DNA of 64,000 nucleotides from Pleurocapsa minor GSE-CHR-MK 17-07R (GCA_019359125.1 JAHHHY010000008.1:186001-250000); one strand, 5' to 3'; positions 53,974 to 63,097 are shown, counted from the stretch's first letter. Notes: generated by a model not told the origin, from the sequence alone. Program-made: numbers and translations.

Positions 53974-54948
53974 ATGAGCAAAAACCTATCGATGCGCGAC
54001 GCACTGCGCTCTGCTTTGCACGAGGAAATGCTGCGTGATGACCGTGTGTTCATCATGGGCGAGGAAGTCGGCCGCTGGAACGGCACCCACAAGGTGACGC
54101 GTGGCTTCTTCGACGAATTTGGCCCGGAGCGTGTGCGCGATACCCCGATCAGCGAAATGGCCATCGGCGGCGTGGCCGTGGGTGCGGCGATGGCCGGCCT
54201 GCGCCCGGTGGCCGAGATGATGACGATCAATTTCGCCCTGCTGGCGTTTGACGCGATCATCAACCACGCCGCCAAGATTCATTATATGTTCAACGGCCAG
54301 TTCACTGTGCCGCTGGTCATCCGTGCCGCGACCGGCTGGGGCAATCAGGCGACCGCCACGCACAGCCACACGCCGGAGCCGATCTGGGCGCATTTCCCCG
54401 GCCTGATCGTCGGCTGCCCGTCCAATGCGTACGACGCCAAGGGCATGCTGAAGGCCGCCATCCGCGACGATAACCCGGTGCTCTTCACTGAGGTGATCGC
54501 GCTGTATCCGAAGCCGTCGCAGATTCCCGACGACGAATACATCATCCCCATCGGCAAGAGCGACGTGAAGCGCCAGGGCGACGATGTCACGCTGGTGGCT
54601 TATGGCCGTGGTGTGGAATGGGCGCTGGAAGCCGCCAATATCCTGGCGAAGGAAGACATTCAGGCCGAAGTGATCGACGTGCGCTGGCTGCGCCCGCTGG
54701 ACATGAGCGCGGTGCTGGAGAGCTTCAAGAAGACCAACCGCTGCGTGATCGTGGAAGAAAGCCTGCCGATGTACAGCTTTGGCAGTGAAATCGCTGCCCA
54801 GCTTCAGGAAGCGGCTTTCGACTATATGGATGCACCGATCAAGCGCGTGACGGCAATGGATGTCCCGCTGCCGTTCGCCCGTGAAATCGAGCTGATGGCC
54901 CTGCCTAATGCGAGTAAAGTCGTCAAAGCCGTGAAAGAGGTGCTTTAA
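53974..54948 (+). CDS. Pyruvate-type dehydrogenase E1 beta subunit, set 2
   Basis: A 324-residue E1 beta with LRSALHEEMLRDDRVF, GEEVGRWNGTHKVTRG, RVRDTPISEMAIGGVA and VRWLRPLDMSAVLE. It lies 18 bases after E1 alpha and its stop directly abuts the E2 start, so expression is coupled. Confidence 0.95.
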   Translation: MSKNLSMRDALRSALHEEMLRDDRVFIMGEEVGRWNGTHKVTRGFFDEFGPERVRDTPISEMAIGGVAVGAAMAGLRPVAEMMTINFALLAFDAIINHAAKIHYMFNGQFTVPLVIRAATGWGNQATATHSHTPEPIWAHFPGLIVGCPSNAYDAKGMLKAAIRDDNPVLFTEVIALYPKPSQIPDDEYIIPIGKSDVKRQGDDVTLVAYGRGVEWALEAANILAKEDIQAEVIDVRWLRPLDMSAVLESFKKTNRCVIVEESLPMYSFGSEIAAQLQEAAFDYMDAPIKRVTAMDVPLPFAREIELMALPNASKVVKAVKEVL

Positions 54949-56241
54949 ATGGCACAACCAATCGTGATGCCGGACCTCGGTTCTGGCATGGAAGAAGGAA
55001 CCCTGCTGAACTGGACGAAGCAGGTGGGCGATACCATTAAGGAAGGCGATGTCATCGCCGAAATTGAGACAGACAAGACCACCGTGGAAGTGCCGTCGCC
55101 GGTCGCCGGGACAATCACCCAGCTCATTGGCGATCTGGGCACGATGCTGCGCGTGGGCGCCACCATCGGCTTTGTGGGTGCTGCCGGCGAAGCCGCCGCG
55201 CCTGCCCCCGCTGCGCCTGCTGCTGCGCCCGCTCCTGCGGCTGAGGCTGCTCCCGCTGCCGCGTCGAATGGCGCTGCGGCCAAACCTGCTGAAGTGCCCG
55301 CTCCGGCCGCCGCTGTCGATGAGGAAGAGGGCAATCTGCCCGACGGCGTGCGCGCCTCGCCGGTCGCCCGCAAGATCGCGGAATCGCGCGGCATCAACCT
55401 CAAGCTGGTCAAGGGCACCGGCCCCAGCGGCCGTGTGACCAAGGCCGATGTTGAGGCGTATGTGCCTGCCGCCGCTGCTCCGGCCCCGGCTGCTGCCGCC
55501 GCGCCTGCCGGCCTGCCCGCCGCCAGCTATGGCAACCTGCCTTCCGGCCTGGATGTCGAGATTATCGAGACCAGCAAGATTCGCTCGCGCATCGCCGCCC
55601 GCATGGTGGAGAGCAAGCAGCAGATCCCCCATTTCTACACCACCACGGTGGTGGACGTGGAGCCGATGATGGCCCTGCGCAAGCAGATCAATGCCGACCT
55701 GGACGACAGCAAGAAGGTCAGCGTGAACGACCTGATCGTCAAGGCGACCGCGCTGGCGCTGCGCCAGTTCCCGAACCTGAACAGCCATTTTTATGGCGAC
55801 AAGATCGTGCGCCACAAGCGCATCCACATCGGTATCGCGGTCGCGCTGCCTAACGGCGGCCTGATGAACGTGGTGGCCAAAGATGCCGACAAGGTCAGCC
55901 TGGGCACGCTGTCGCAGCTCAACAAAGAGATGATCGCCCGTGCCCGTGAGGGCAAGGTCAAGCCCGATGACGTGCAGGGCAGCACCTTCACGGTCAGCAA
56001 CCTGGGCGGCTACGACGTGGAGAATTTCCAGGCGATCGTCAACCCGCCTGAAGCGGGCATCCTGGCCGTCAGCTCGGCGCTGAAGGTGCCGGTGGTGAAG
56101 GCCGATGGCACGCTGGGCGTGGGCCAGCGCATGAAGCTGACTGTCAGCGTCGATCATCGCGTCAGCGATGGTGCCGAAGGCGCGCAGTTTGCCCAGGCGC
56201 TGAAGAAGCTGATCGAAAACCCGATGGCGCTGCTGCTGTAA
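54949..56241 (+). CDS. 2-oxoacid dehydrogenase E2 (dihydrolipoamide acetyltransferase), set 2
   Basis: A 430-residue E2. The lipoyl domain (1-80) carries EIETDKTTVE. An Ala/Pro-rich linker leads to a subunit-binding domain (ASPVARKIAESRGINLK to GRVTKADVEAY, about 135-170), and a second Ala/Pro linker leads to the catalytic domain with SVDHRVSDGAEG (HRxxDG). Unlike the E2 at 27939, it has a single binding domain. The E3 subunit gene is not in the window. Confidence 0.95.
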   Translation: MAQPIVMPDLGSGMEEGTLLNWTKQVGDTIKEGDVIAEIETDKTTVEVPSPVAGTITQLIGDLGTMLRVGATIGFVGAAGEAAAPAPAAPAAAPAPAAEAAPAAASNGAAAKPAEVPAPAAAVDEEEGNLPDGVRASPVARKIAESRGINLKLVKGTGPSGRVTKADVEAYVPAAAAPAPAAAAAPAGLPAASYGNLPSGLDVEIIETSKIRSRIAARMVESKQQIPHFYTTTVVDVEPMMALRKQINADLDDSKKVSVNDLIVKATALALRQFPNLNSHFYGDKIVRHKRIHIGIAVALPNGGLMNVVAKDADKVSLGTLSQLNKEMIARAREGKVKPDDVQGSTFTVSNLGGYDVENFQAIVNPPEAGILAVSSALKVPVVKADGTLGVGQRMKLTVSVDHRVSDGAEGAQFAQALKKLIENPMALLL

Positions 56242-56248
56242 GACTCAG

Positions 56249-56360
56249 CGGGCGGCTCGCGAGCTGCCCCTACAGGGCGGATTTTACGTCTGTCGCCTAC
56301 CCTGTTTGCTGTCGCCAGACGAGGTCGATTCTGTAGCGGCGCGACGCGACGCGCCCGCCG
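56249..56360. repeat. Composite REP element (BIME-like), copy 1
   Basis: Begins with GGGCGGCTCGCGAGCTGCCC and ends with GGCGCGACGCGACGCGCCCG. The two ends are inverted relatives, each a GC-rich palindrome around CTCGCGAG or GTCGCG. The same arrangement occurs at 60715-60852, so this is a paired, inverted REP unit. Confidence 0.65.
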
Positions 56361-56376
56361 TTGCCTGATATCACAG

Positions 56377-56404
56377 GGCGCATCCTTCGGGTTGCGCCTT
56401 TTGT
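56377..56404 (+). terminator. Terminator after the second dehydrogenase operon
   Basis: Stem GGCGCA/TGCGCC (56377-56382 with 56393-56398), extended by CC/GG around a TTCG tetraloop, then TTTTGTTTT. It ends the E1alpha-E1beta-E2 transcript. Confidence 0.8.
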
Positions 56405-56516
56405 TTTGCGTGTGCCGCAGGCCACCCGTCGTTTGGCCCAGCCCCCTGTCTGTGCTACACTTGTGACACTAAACTAACGAGTTTTCTGATCCCACCCACC
56501 GGGCGAGGTTCGTGCC

Positions 56517-57551
56517 ATGCGGCGTATTTCTGGCGTGCTGTTTATCCTGATCAATATTGTGGTATCGGTGGCGGCGGTGCTGATCGTCGGTTCGCTGATT
56601 AACCGCGACCAGTCTTCTGAACAGTCTGCGCCGCCGATGGTGATTACCGTGCCGGTCGTCATCACCGCGACGCCGAATCCCAACGCCGGCCCGACGCTGA
56701 TCGTGGTCACGGCCACGCTGCAGCCCAATCAGGTCGCGCTGCCGACCAACATCATCGGCGAAATTGCCAATCAGGCCGCTGCCACGGCAGTGGGCCTGCC
56801 CACGCTGAGCGGCGTCAGCGGCACCGACGCGCTGGGCGCAGCTTTTCCGGATGCCGCCACCGCGCTGCCGCAGGGCTGTATCACCTATACGCTTGAAGCG
56901 GGCGATTTCGTCGGCAGCGTTGCCGCTGAATACGGAGTCGATGTGTTCGAGATGCTGGCCGTCAATGGCCTGAGCGAAGAAGATGCTGTATTTCTCCAGA
57001 TTGGCCAGGAATTGATCGTGCCGCAGGAAGGCTGCTCGCTGGTCGCTGCGGCTGTCGGGGCCACGGCGTCGGCCACCTTCCTGCCATCGCCGTCATTCAC
57101 ACCCACCGGCCCCACGCCCACCAATACGCCCACCCCGACCGAGACGGTCGTCCCGCCAACCTCGACTGTCACGGCCACGCGCACGTTCACCAGCACGCCC
57201 AGCAATACGCCGACCTCCACGCTGCCGCCGACTGCCGCCAACGCGCAGGTCGCGATTGTGCGCGTGATCGACGCCGGCAATATCACCGCCGAAGGTGTGG
57301 AAATTCGCAACAACGGCGCGGTGATCGACCTGTCGGGTTGGGTACTGCGCGGCAGTGACGGCTCGGAATATATCTTCCCGCGTGACCGCCGCCTGTTCAC
57401 GGGGGGCTCGCTGACTGTTTTTACGCGCGTCGGCGATGATACGCCTATCGCCCTGTTTGCCGATCTGGACCAGGCCGTGTTCGCCTCTGGCGACTCGGTC
57501 ACGCTGCTGGACAGCCAGAATCGCGCGCAAAGTGTGTTCACGGTGCCCTGA
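56517..57551 (+). CDS. Membrane-anchored LysM and lamin-tail domain protein
   Basis: A 344-residue envelope protein. A signal anchor (residues 4-26, ISGVLFILINIVVSVAAVLI) leads to a LysM domain (about 120-170, ITYTLEAGDFVGSVAAEYGV, LQIGQELIVP) that should bind peptidoglycan or glycan. A Pro/Thr linker (about 185-240) follows, then a lamin-tail domain (VEIRNNGAVIDLSGWVLRG, FPRDRRLFTGGSLTVFTR). This arrangement is frequent in Chloroflexota. It ends two bases before the DUF1992 gene. Confidence 0.85.
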   Translation: MRRISGVLFILINIVVSVAAVLIVGSLINRDQSSEQSAPPMVITVPVVITATPNPNAGPTLIVVTATLQPNQVALPTNIIGEIANQAAATAVGLPTLSGVSGTDALGAAFPDAATALPQGCITYTLEAGDFVGSVAAEYGVDVFEMLAVNGLSEEDAVFLQIGQELIVPQEGCSLVAAAVGATASATFLPSPSFTPTGPTPTNTPTPTETVVPPTSTVTATRTFTSTPSNTPTSTLPPTAANAQVAIVRVIDAGNITAEGVEIRNNGAVIDLSGWVLRGSDGSEYIFPRDRRLFTGGSLTVFTRVGDDTPIALFADLDQAVFASGDSVTLLDSQNRAQSVFTVP

Positions 57552-57553
57552 CC

Positions 57554-58000
57554 ATGAGTGCAATTGACGACATCATCAACCAGGCCATGCGCAATGGCGA
57601 GTTTGACCGGCTGCCCGGCGCGGGCAAGCCGCTGAAGATTGAGGATGATTCACACACGCCAGAGCATTTGCGGATGGCGCACAAGATGCTGCGCGACCAC
57701 AATATGCCGCCGGAATGGATCCTCGAAAGCAAGTCGCTGGACGAAGCGCGTGAGACGCTTGACCGGGCTATCGAGCGCACCCGCGTAAAACGACAGGCGA
57801 TTCTCGACGCCGCACAGCGCGCAACCGAGCCTGAACAGGCGAAGATCATTGCCGAGCAGCAGTGGCACACGCTGAAAGAGGCTTTACGGACGCAGCTCAC
57901 CGCCTATAACCGGCGTGCGCTGGCGTATAACCTGAAAGTGCCGCGCGGGGTGCAGCACAAGGCGCTGGTCGATCTTGAGCGGGTCCTGCGAACCCTGTGA
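57554..58000 (+). CDS. DUF1992 (DnaJ-C28 conserved domain) protein
   Basis: A 148-residue protein. The N-terminal signature DDIINQAMRNGEFDRLPGAG (IxxAxxxGEFDxLPGxGKPL) identifies DUF1992. Its cellular function is not established. It starts two bases after the LysM protein and overlaps the pyruvate-kinase-like gene by four bases (GTGA), so the three genes are probably one operon. Confidence 0.88.
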   Translation: MSAIDDIINQAMRNGEFDRLPGAGKPLKIEDDSHTPEHLRMAHKMLRDHNMPPEWILESKSLDEARETLDRAIERTRVKRQAILDAAQRATEPEQAKIIAEQQWHTLKEALRTQLTAYNRRALAYNLKVPRGVQHKALVDLERVLRTL

Positions 58001-59499
58001 GTGCGAATCAGCGTAATCCCGATGCTGCCGCGCTCTACAGCCAGATCAAAGAGCTGCGCACCTTCGTCGCCCAGGAAGGTGAGGTCATCTTCAACGCGTG
58101 GCGCCCCCGCCTGACCCAGCGTACGTTCTGCATCAGCGCCCATAACCTGGCCAATTACCTGGCCCTGCGCCGCCGCGACCTGCGCGAGCTTCAGCGCGGC
58201 CTGACCACGCTGGGGCTGTCATCGCTGGGGCGCAGTGAGGCCCGCGTGCTGCCCAATATTGACGCGGTGCTGTCGCTGCTGGGTAGTTTTGTGCATGACG
58301 CGGATGCGCCCCCGATGCCGCCGCTGCGCGCCATGCGCCGCGGTGAGCGCCTGCTGGCCCAGCACACCCGCGCTCTGCTGGGTGACAAGCCGGTTGGCCG
58401 TGATGCCCGCATTATGGTCACCATGCCCACTGAGGCGGCCGATGATCCCGGCCTGGTGCAGCAGCTGGTCGATAATGGCATGGACTGCGCCCGTATCAAC
58501 TGCGCGCATGACGATGCGGCCGTGTGGGCGCGCATCGCCGGGCATGTGCGCGATGCAGGCAAGCAGGCGGGCCGACCGATCAAAATCCTGATGGACCTGG
58601 GCGGCCCAAAAGTGCGCACAGAAGATGTGGTGTTTCCCAAAAAGACGCGTATCAAGCCGGGCGATATCCTGCTGTTGCGCCGCGATGTGCAGCCCCAGGA
58701 CGAGGGGGTCTTCCCGTTTCAGGTGCGCTGTTCGCTGCCTGCCGTCATCGACCAGCTGACGCTGAACAAGCGCGTGTCGATTGACGATGGCGTCGTCACC
58801 ACGGTGGTGGAGGCGCTGCTGCCCGCGGGCGCGGTGCTGCGCGTGCAGCGCGTCAAAGAGGGCGAATACAAACTGAAGAACGAGAAGGGGCTGAATTTCC
58901 CCGATACCGATCTGCGCCTGACCGCGCTGACCGATGAAGACTTGCAGGCGCTGGATACCGTGGTGGAGCAGGCCGACATGGTCGGCTTCTCGTTTGTGCA
59001 GACGGGCCGCGATATTGCGCATTTGCAGGCCGAGCTGGCGAAGCGCATGCAGGACCCGTCGCGCATGGCGATTATTGCCAAGATCGAGACGCCGCGTGCC
59101 GTGCGCAACCTGCCTGAAATTATCGTGCGGGCGGCCGGAAAACAGCCGTTCGGCGTGATGATCGCGCGCGGTGACCTGGCTGTGGAGCTGGGCTTTGTGC
59201 GCACCGCCGAGATGCAGGAACAGATCCTGTGGCTGTGCGAGGCCGCCCATGTGCCGGTCATCTGGGCGACGCAGGTGCTGGAGAGCTTCGTCAAGGACGG
59301 CATGCCGTCGCGCGGCGAAATGACCGATGCGGCGATGGCCGCGCGCGCGGAATGCGTGATGCTGAACAAAGGCCCGTATATCGCCGATGCGGTCACAATG
59401 ATCGATGACCTGCTGCGCCGCATGCGCGAACACCAGAACAAGAAGTCGCCGCAGATGCGCGCCCTGCGAAGCTGGCTTCAGCGTACCGGCGACGATTAG
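57997..59499 (+). CDS. Pyruvate kinase-like protein without C-terminal allosteric domain
   Basis: A 500-residue protein with a GTG start coupled to the preceding gene. After about 125 non-homologous N-terminal residues, the pyruvate kinase barrel begins (RIMVTMPTEAADDPGLV, CARINCAHDD, LMDLGGPKVRTED). Catalytic and metal features follow: AIIAKIETPRAV, MIARGDLAVELG, IWATQVLESFVKDG, GEMTDAAMAARAECVMLNKG. The barrel ends soon after, with no room for the usual effector-binding C-terminal domain. The serine in the RxNxSH motif is alanine here. It may be a non-allosteric pyruvate kinase or a relative with altered activity. Confidence 0.8.
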   Translation: MSANQRNPDAAALYSQIKELRTFVAQEGEVIFNAWRPRLTQRTFCISAHNLANYLALRRRDLRELQRGLTTLGLSSLGRSEARVLPNIDAVLSLLGSFVHDADAPPMPPLRAMRRGERLLAQHTRALLGDKPVGRDARIMVTMPTEAADDPGLVQQLVDNGMDCARINCAHDDAAVWARIAGHVRDAGKQAGRPIKILMDLGGPKVRTEDVVFPKKTRIKPGDILLLRRDVQPQDEGVFPFQVRCSLPAVIDQLTLNKRVSIDDGVVTTVVEALLPAGAVLRVQRVKEGEYKLKNEKGLNFPDTDLRLTALTDEDLQALDTVVEQADMVGFSFVQTGRDIAHLQAELAKRMQDPSRMAIIAKIETPRAVRNLPEIIVRAAGKQPFGVMIARGDLAVELGFVRTAEMQEQILWLCEAAHVPVIWATQVLESFVKDGMPSRGEMTDAAMAARAECVMLNKGPYIADAVTMIDDLLRRMREHQNKKSPQMRALRSWLQRTGDD

Positions 59500-59550
59500 C
59501 CGGTGTGCCCCTGAAACTGTGTGACCTGTTGGGTAAGTAAAGGAACCCGT

Positions 59551-60678
59551 ATGAAGAAATGGTTGTTGATCGCGGCCGGCCTGCTGCTGGCCGTGCCCAT
59601 GCTGGCGCTGGCACAGGCCGAAACGACGCCCGAAGCCGCCCCCGAAACAGCGGCAGAATCGCCTGAAGACCTCATCCCGATGGACGAGCTGATCGCCTCG
59701 CTGCCGCAGTCACGCGGCGAAGACGGCGCTTTTCTGCTGGGCGACCCTGACGCGCCGTTCACGCTGATCGAATTTGCCGATTATGCGTGCCCGCACTGCC
59801 AGGATTACAAGCCGGTCATCGATGAATTCATCCGCACCTACGTGGCCAGCGGGGACGCGAACTTTGAATTCCGCCAGTTCCCCACGGCGGGCGGCCAGCT
59901 CAGCATCTACGCGATGGTTGCCGCCGAATGCACCGAAGCGCAGCGTGAAGGCGCTTTCTGGGGCAGCTATGTGCATTTGTATGACCTGGCCGCTGCCGGT
60001 GAATATGACGGTGACATCATAGCGCGCCTGGCGACGCATCTGGAACTGGATGCCGATGAAATTCAGGCCTGTGTCGAGTCCAGCGACGATAGCGCGCAGG
60101 TAATCGTCGACTATCTGTATGGCGAAGCGAACGGGATTGCGGGCACGCCGGGCGTGCTGGTGCGCGGGCCAGGCCTGGAAGCGCGTGCGATCATCATCGA
60201 TGGCCGCACCTATACCGGCGGTGTGCCGCTGGAAGTGATTGAAGCGGCACTCGTGACGCCGCTGGAAGACATGGTTGATCCGACTATCGCAGAAAACGAG
60301 GTATTTATGGCAGAGAATGGGCAGCAGCCGGGCGTGACCACTACCGCGAGCGGCCTGCAATACAGCGTGATTACCGAGGGCACGGGCACCGTACGTCCGG
60401 CGGCCACCGACACGGTGACCGTGATGTACGAAGGCCGCTTCCCCGATGGCCGCGTGTTCGACAGCAGCTATGAGCGCGGCGAACCAATCGACTTCCCGCT
60501 GAATGGCGTGATCGCCGGCTTCAGCGAAGGCATTCAGCTCATGACCGTGGGCGCGAAATATACCTTCACGATGCCGTCTGAGCTGGCCTATGGCGCACGC
60601 GGCGCTGGCGGCGTGATTCCCCCGAACGCCGTGCTGGTGTTCGACGTGGAACTGCTGGCCATCAACGGCGAGAGCTAG
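59551..60678 (+). CDS. Exported DsbA-like thioredoxin fused to an FKBP isomerase
   Basis: A 375-residue protein. The signal peptide (KKWLLIAAGLLLAVPMLALA) is cut near AQA. A DsbA/TrbB-like thioredoxin domain (about 60-235) has the redox site YACPHCQDY and the cis-proline region AGTPGVLV. An FKBP domain (about 270-373) follows with VTVMYEGRFPDGRVFDSSYE, GVIAGFSEGIQLM and FDVELLAING. The two parts are joined by a linker resembling that of the FKBP protein at 1486-2019. The protein should catalyse disulphide formation or shuffling and proline isomerisation in the envelope. The start has AAAGGAACCCGT. Confidence 0.88.
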   Translation: MKKWLLIAAGLLLAVPMLALAQAETTPEAAPETAAESPEDLIPMDELIASLPQSRGEDGAFLLGDPDAPFTLIEFADYACPHCQDYKPVIDEFIRTYVASGDANFEFRQFPTAGGQLSIYAMVAAECTEAQREGAFWGSYVHLYDLAAAGEYDGDIIARLATHLELDADEIQACVESSDDSAQVIVDYLYGEANGIAGTPGVLVRGPGLEARAIIIDGRTYTGGVPLEVIEAALVTPLEDMVDPTIAENEVFMAENGQQPGVTTTASGLQYSVITEGTGTVRPAATDTVTVMYEGRFPDGRVFDSSYERGEPIDFPLNGVIAGFSEGIQLMTVGAKYTFTMPSELAYGARGAGGVIPPNAVLVFDVELLAINGES

Positions 60679-60714
60679 GCATCCGGGCAGGAACATAAAG
60701 TTCGCAGCCCATAA

Positions 60715-60852
60715 CGGGCGCCTCGCGAGGCGCCCCTACCAGGGCGGACCTGCCAGGGCATCGTGAACCGTCCTCATGCTGAATACCCACAATGCTCGTT
60801 CATGACGAACGAGGTTGGACGGGTAGGGGCGCGTCGCGACGCGCCCGCCGAC
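60715..60852. repeat. Composite REP element (BIME-like), copy 2
   Basis: Left end GGGCGCCTCGCGAGGCGCCC and right end GGCGCGTCGCGACGCGCCC are palindromes in inverted orientation, both flanked by CTAC or GTAG. Same arrangement as 56249-56360 with about 100 unrelated bases between ends. Confidence 0.7.
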
Positions 60853-60867
60853 TTAAGACTCCCATGA

Positions 60868-60915
60868 AAACAAGACAGCCCCGCACGTGAGACATTGTGC
60901 GGGGCTGTCTTGTTT
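60868..60915. terminator. Long perfect-stem bidirectional terminator
   Basis: A perfect 19-bp stem (60868-60886 with 60897-60915) around a 10-nt loop. It serves the convergent DsbA-FKBP and small secreted protein genes. Confidence 0.88.
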
Positions 60916-60919
60916 CCGG

Positions 60920-61396
60920 TCACGCCCAGGTCAGGCGCAGCTCGCTGGCGGTCACTTCCACGGTGGTCAGGCGTCCGGGATGCTGGCTGCGCCAGTAATT
61001 GCGCCATGAGGTCGAGAGTGCTGCATTGATCTGCGCGCGCAGTTCGTTCGAGATGGGCGCGCCGTTGCTGGTGGCGCTGGCCAGCGTCCACGACAGACGG
61101 CCATTGCTGACCACAGGCGTCCAGGTGGTGCTGACCGGGATGGCGCTGCTGTCGCGGCCGCGCGTCGTCCACGTCAGCGTGATGACAGCCTGCCCAGGCT
61201 GCAAATCGACGACCATGTTGCTGATCTGGCGGCGCGCCGGGCTGGTCACGCGATAGCTGCTGTTCACCTGCGTCTCGGTGACGACGATAGTGCCGCCGTA
61301 GACTGCACTGGCTTCGGCGCTGGCGCTCAGTGCTGGCACCGCCATGGCCCCAACTGTCAAAACGACGATCAACACTGCCCAAACCTTCTTCAACAT
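60920..61396 (-). CDS. Small secreted protein of unknown function
   Basis: A 158-residue protein with a signal peptide (KKVWAVLIVVLTVGAMAVPA, cut near SAS). The mature part is beta-rich with repeated TxTW-type phrases (ITLTWTTRGRDSS, STTWTPVVSNGRLSW). No catalytic motif or known domain was recognised. The start at 61396 gives a compact signal peptide; an alternative in-frame start at 61423 would add nine residues. Confidence 0.65.
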   Translation of the reverse strand: MLKKVWAVLIVVLTVGAMAVPALSASAEASAVYGGTIVVTETQVNSSYRVTSPARRQISNMVVDLQPGQAVITLTWTTRGRDSSAIPVSTTWTPVVSNGRLSWTLASATSNGAPISNELRAQINAALSTSWRNYWRSQHPGRLTTVEVTASELRLTWA

Positions 61397-61552
61397 GAAT
61401 TTTCTGCTCCCCGTTATTCGCATTGCTCCCGTTCGATATCCTGAAGATAATCGGCATATGTAATCAGAATTTACGCCAGATGTAATATTTCTGTGATGTT
61501 TGCGTCTGGGTAGTGTGATTCCATCTTCTTTCGCAAATCGACAGGGTTTTTA

Positions 61553-63097
61553 ATGTCTTCTTCCGTGACTGCCGCGCCACGCGCCGGCTTATTTGTGATG
61601 CTGTCGACGATTCTTGCGTCCAGCATGGCGTTTATCGATGGCACCGCGCTGGGCGTGGCGATGCCCGCTTTGCAAAATGACCTCGGCGCAACCGCGATTC
61701 AGCTGAGCTGGATCGTCAACGGCTACACGCTGATGCTGTCCGCGCTTATTCTGGTCGGCGGTGCATTAGGTGACCGCTACGGCCGTAACCGTGTATTTGG
61801 ACTGGGCATCATCCTGTTTACCGTGGCGTCGGTGCTATGCGCGCTGGCCCCTACCGCTGACCTGCTGATCATCGCGCGCGTGGTGCAGGGGCTGGGCGGC
61901 GCGCTGATGGTGCCGGGCAGCCTGGCCATCATCGCGGCAAACTTTCCGCCGAACGCGCGCGGGCGCGCCATCGGCACATGGTCCACGTTGAGCACGCTGA
62001 CCACCATCCTCGGCCCGGTGATTGGCGGCGTGCTGGCCAGCAACGGCCTGTGGCGCGGCGTGTTTCTGCTGAATATCCCGCTGGCGGTGATTGCGCTGGT
62101 CGCGCTGGCCCGCGTGCCCGAAACCCGCGACGAAAATGCGACTGGCACGCTTGATTATCCGGGCGCTGCGCTGGTCACGCTGGGGCTTGCCGCGCTCACC
62201 TTTGGCCTGTCTGGCGGCGGCACGCTGGTGACGATCCTCGGCGTGGTATTCCTGGTGGCGTTTGTTGGCTGGGAGCTGCGCGCCCCGCACCCGATGATGC
62301 CGGTCAATCTGTTTCGCTCGCGCACGTTTGCGGGCACCAACCTGCTCACCTTCTTCCTGTACGGGGCATTGTACGGCGTGCTGTTTTTCCTGCCGCTGAA
62401 CCTGATTCAGATTCAGGGCTATGATGCGCAGGCTGCCGGGCTGGTCAATCTGCCATTTGGGCTGCTGCTGGCGATCATCTCGCGCTTTTCCGGCGCATGG
62501 GTGGACCGCGTGGGCGCAAAGATTCCGCTGGTCGTCGGGCCTGCCATCACCGGGATTGGCTTTGTGCTGCTGGGCTTGCAGGGGTTGACGGGCGGCCCAG
62601 CGGCCTACTGGACGACCTTCTTCCCGACCGTGCTGGTGTTAGGCGTCGGCATGGGTATCACCATCGCCCCGCTCACAACGGCGGTGATGGGCAGCGCGCC
62701 AGCGACCATGTCGGGCGCGGCCAGCGGCATCAACAACGCGATTTCGCGTTCGGCAGGCGTGATCGCGATTGCGCTGTTCAGCACGCTGGCTGTCAGCGTG
62801 TATGCCAGCGGCTTCGCGGCACAGACAGCACCCGCTGGTGTCGCCCCTGAGACGATGACTTATCTGACCGATAATGCCGACCGCCTGGCTGACCTGACGC
62901 CGCCGGACGGCATGGCAGAGGCCGAGTCGGCCGCGACGATGCAGGTCATTCGTGAGAACTTCGTGGATACGTTTCAGGTGATCGCGCTGGTATCGGCCGC
63001 GCTGGCGTTCCTCAGCGCAGCGGCGGCATTTGTGCTCGTGGACGGAAAAAAGCCGACAGGCTCACCCCGGCCAGCACCCATAACAGCGGAAGCATAG
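61553..63097 (+). CDS. MFS transporter, DHA2 (EmrB/QacA-like) drug exporter
   Basis: A 514-residue inner-membrane antiporter with about 14 hydrophobic spans. Motif A is LGDRYGRNRVFGLG, motif C-like glycine-rich segment is GPVIGGVLASNGLWRG, and the first span has the DGTALGVAMPALQ phrase typical of DHA2. It should export drugs or other hydrophobic compounds using the proton gradient. Its 3' end overlaps the convergent membrane glycosyltransferase by 86 bases. Confidence 0.93.
   Translation: MSSSVTAAPRAGLFVMLSTILASSMAFIDGTALGVAMPALQNDLGATAIQLSWIVNGYTLMLSALILVGGALGDRYGRNRVFGLGIILFTVASVLCALAPTADLLIIARVVQGLGGALMVPGSLAIIAANFPPNARGRAIGTWSTLSTLTTILGPVIGGVLASNGLWRGVFLLNIPLAVIALVALARVPETRDENATGTLDYPGAALVTLGLAALTFGLSGGGTLVTILGVVFLVAFVGWELRAPHPMMPVNLFRSRTFAGTNLLTFFLYGALYGVLFFLPLNLIQIQGYDAQAAGLVNLPFGLLLAIISRFSGAWVDRVGAKIPLVVGPAITGIGFVLLGLQGLTGGPAAYWTTFFPTVLVLGVGMGITIAPLTTAVMGSAPATMSGAASGINNAISRSAGVIAIALFSTLAVSVYASGFAAQTAPAGVAPETMTYLTDNADRLADLTPPDGMAEAESAATMQVIRENFVDTFQVIALVSAALAFLSAAAAFVLVDGKKPTGSPRPAPITAEA

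Noticed and set aside
53986-56157. Antisense open frame of 723 codons opposite the second E1 beta and E2 genes
   Set aside because: It is composed of His/Arg/Gln/Ala-rich residues with no known motif and mirrors GC-rich third positions of two well-identified genes.
60774-61457. Longer antisense frame overlapping the small secreted protein
   Set aside because: Its sequence is Arg/His/Gln-rich and lacks a signal peptide, whereas the frame at 60920-61396 has a clean one.
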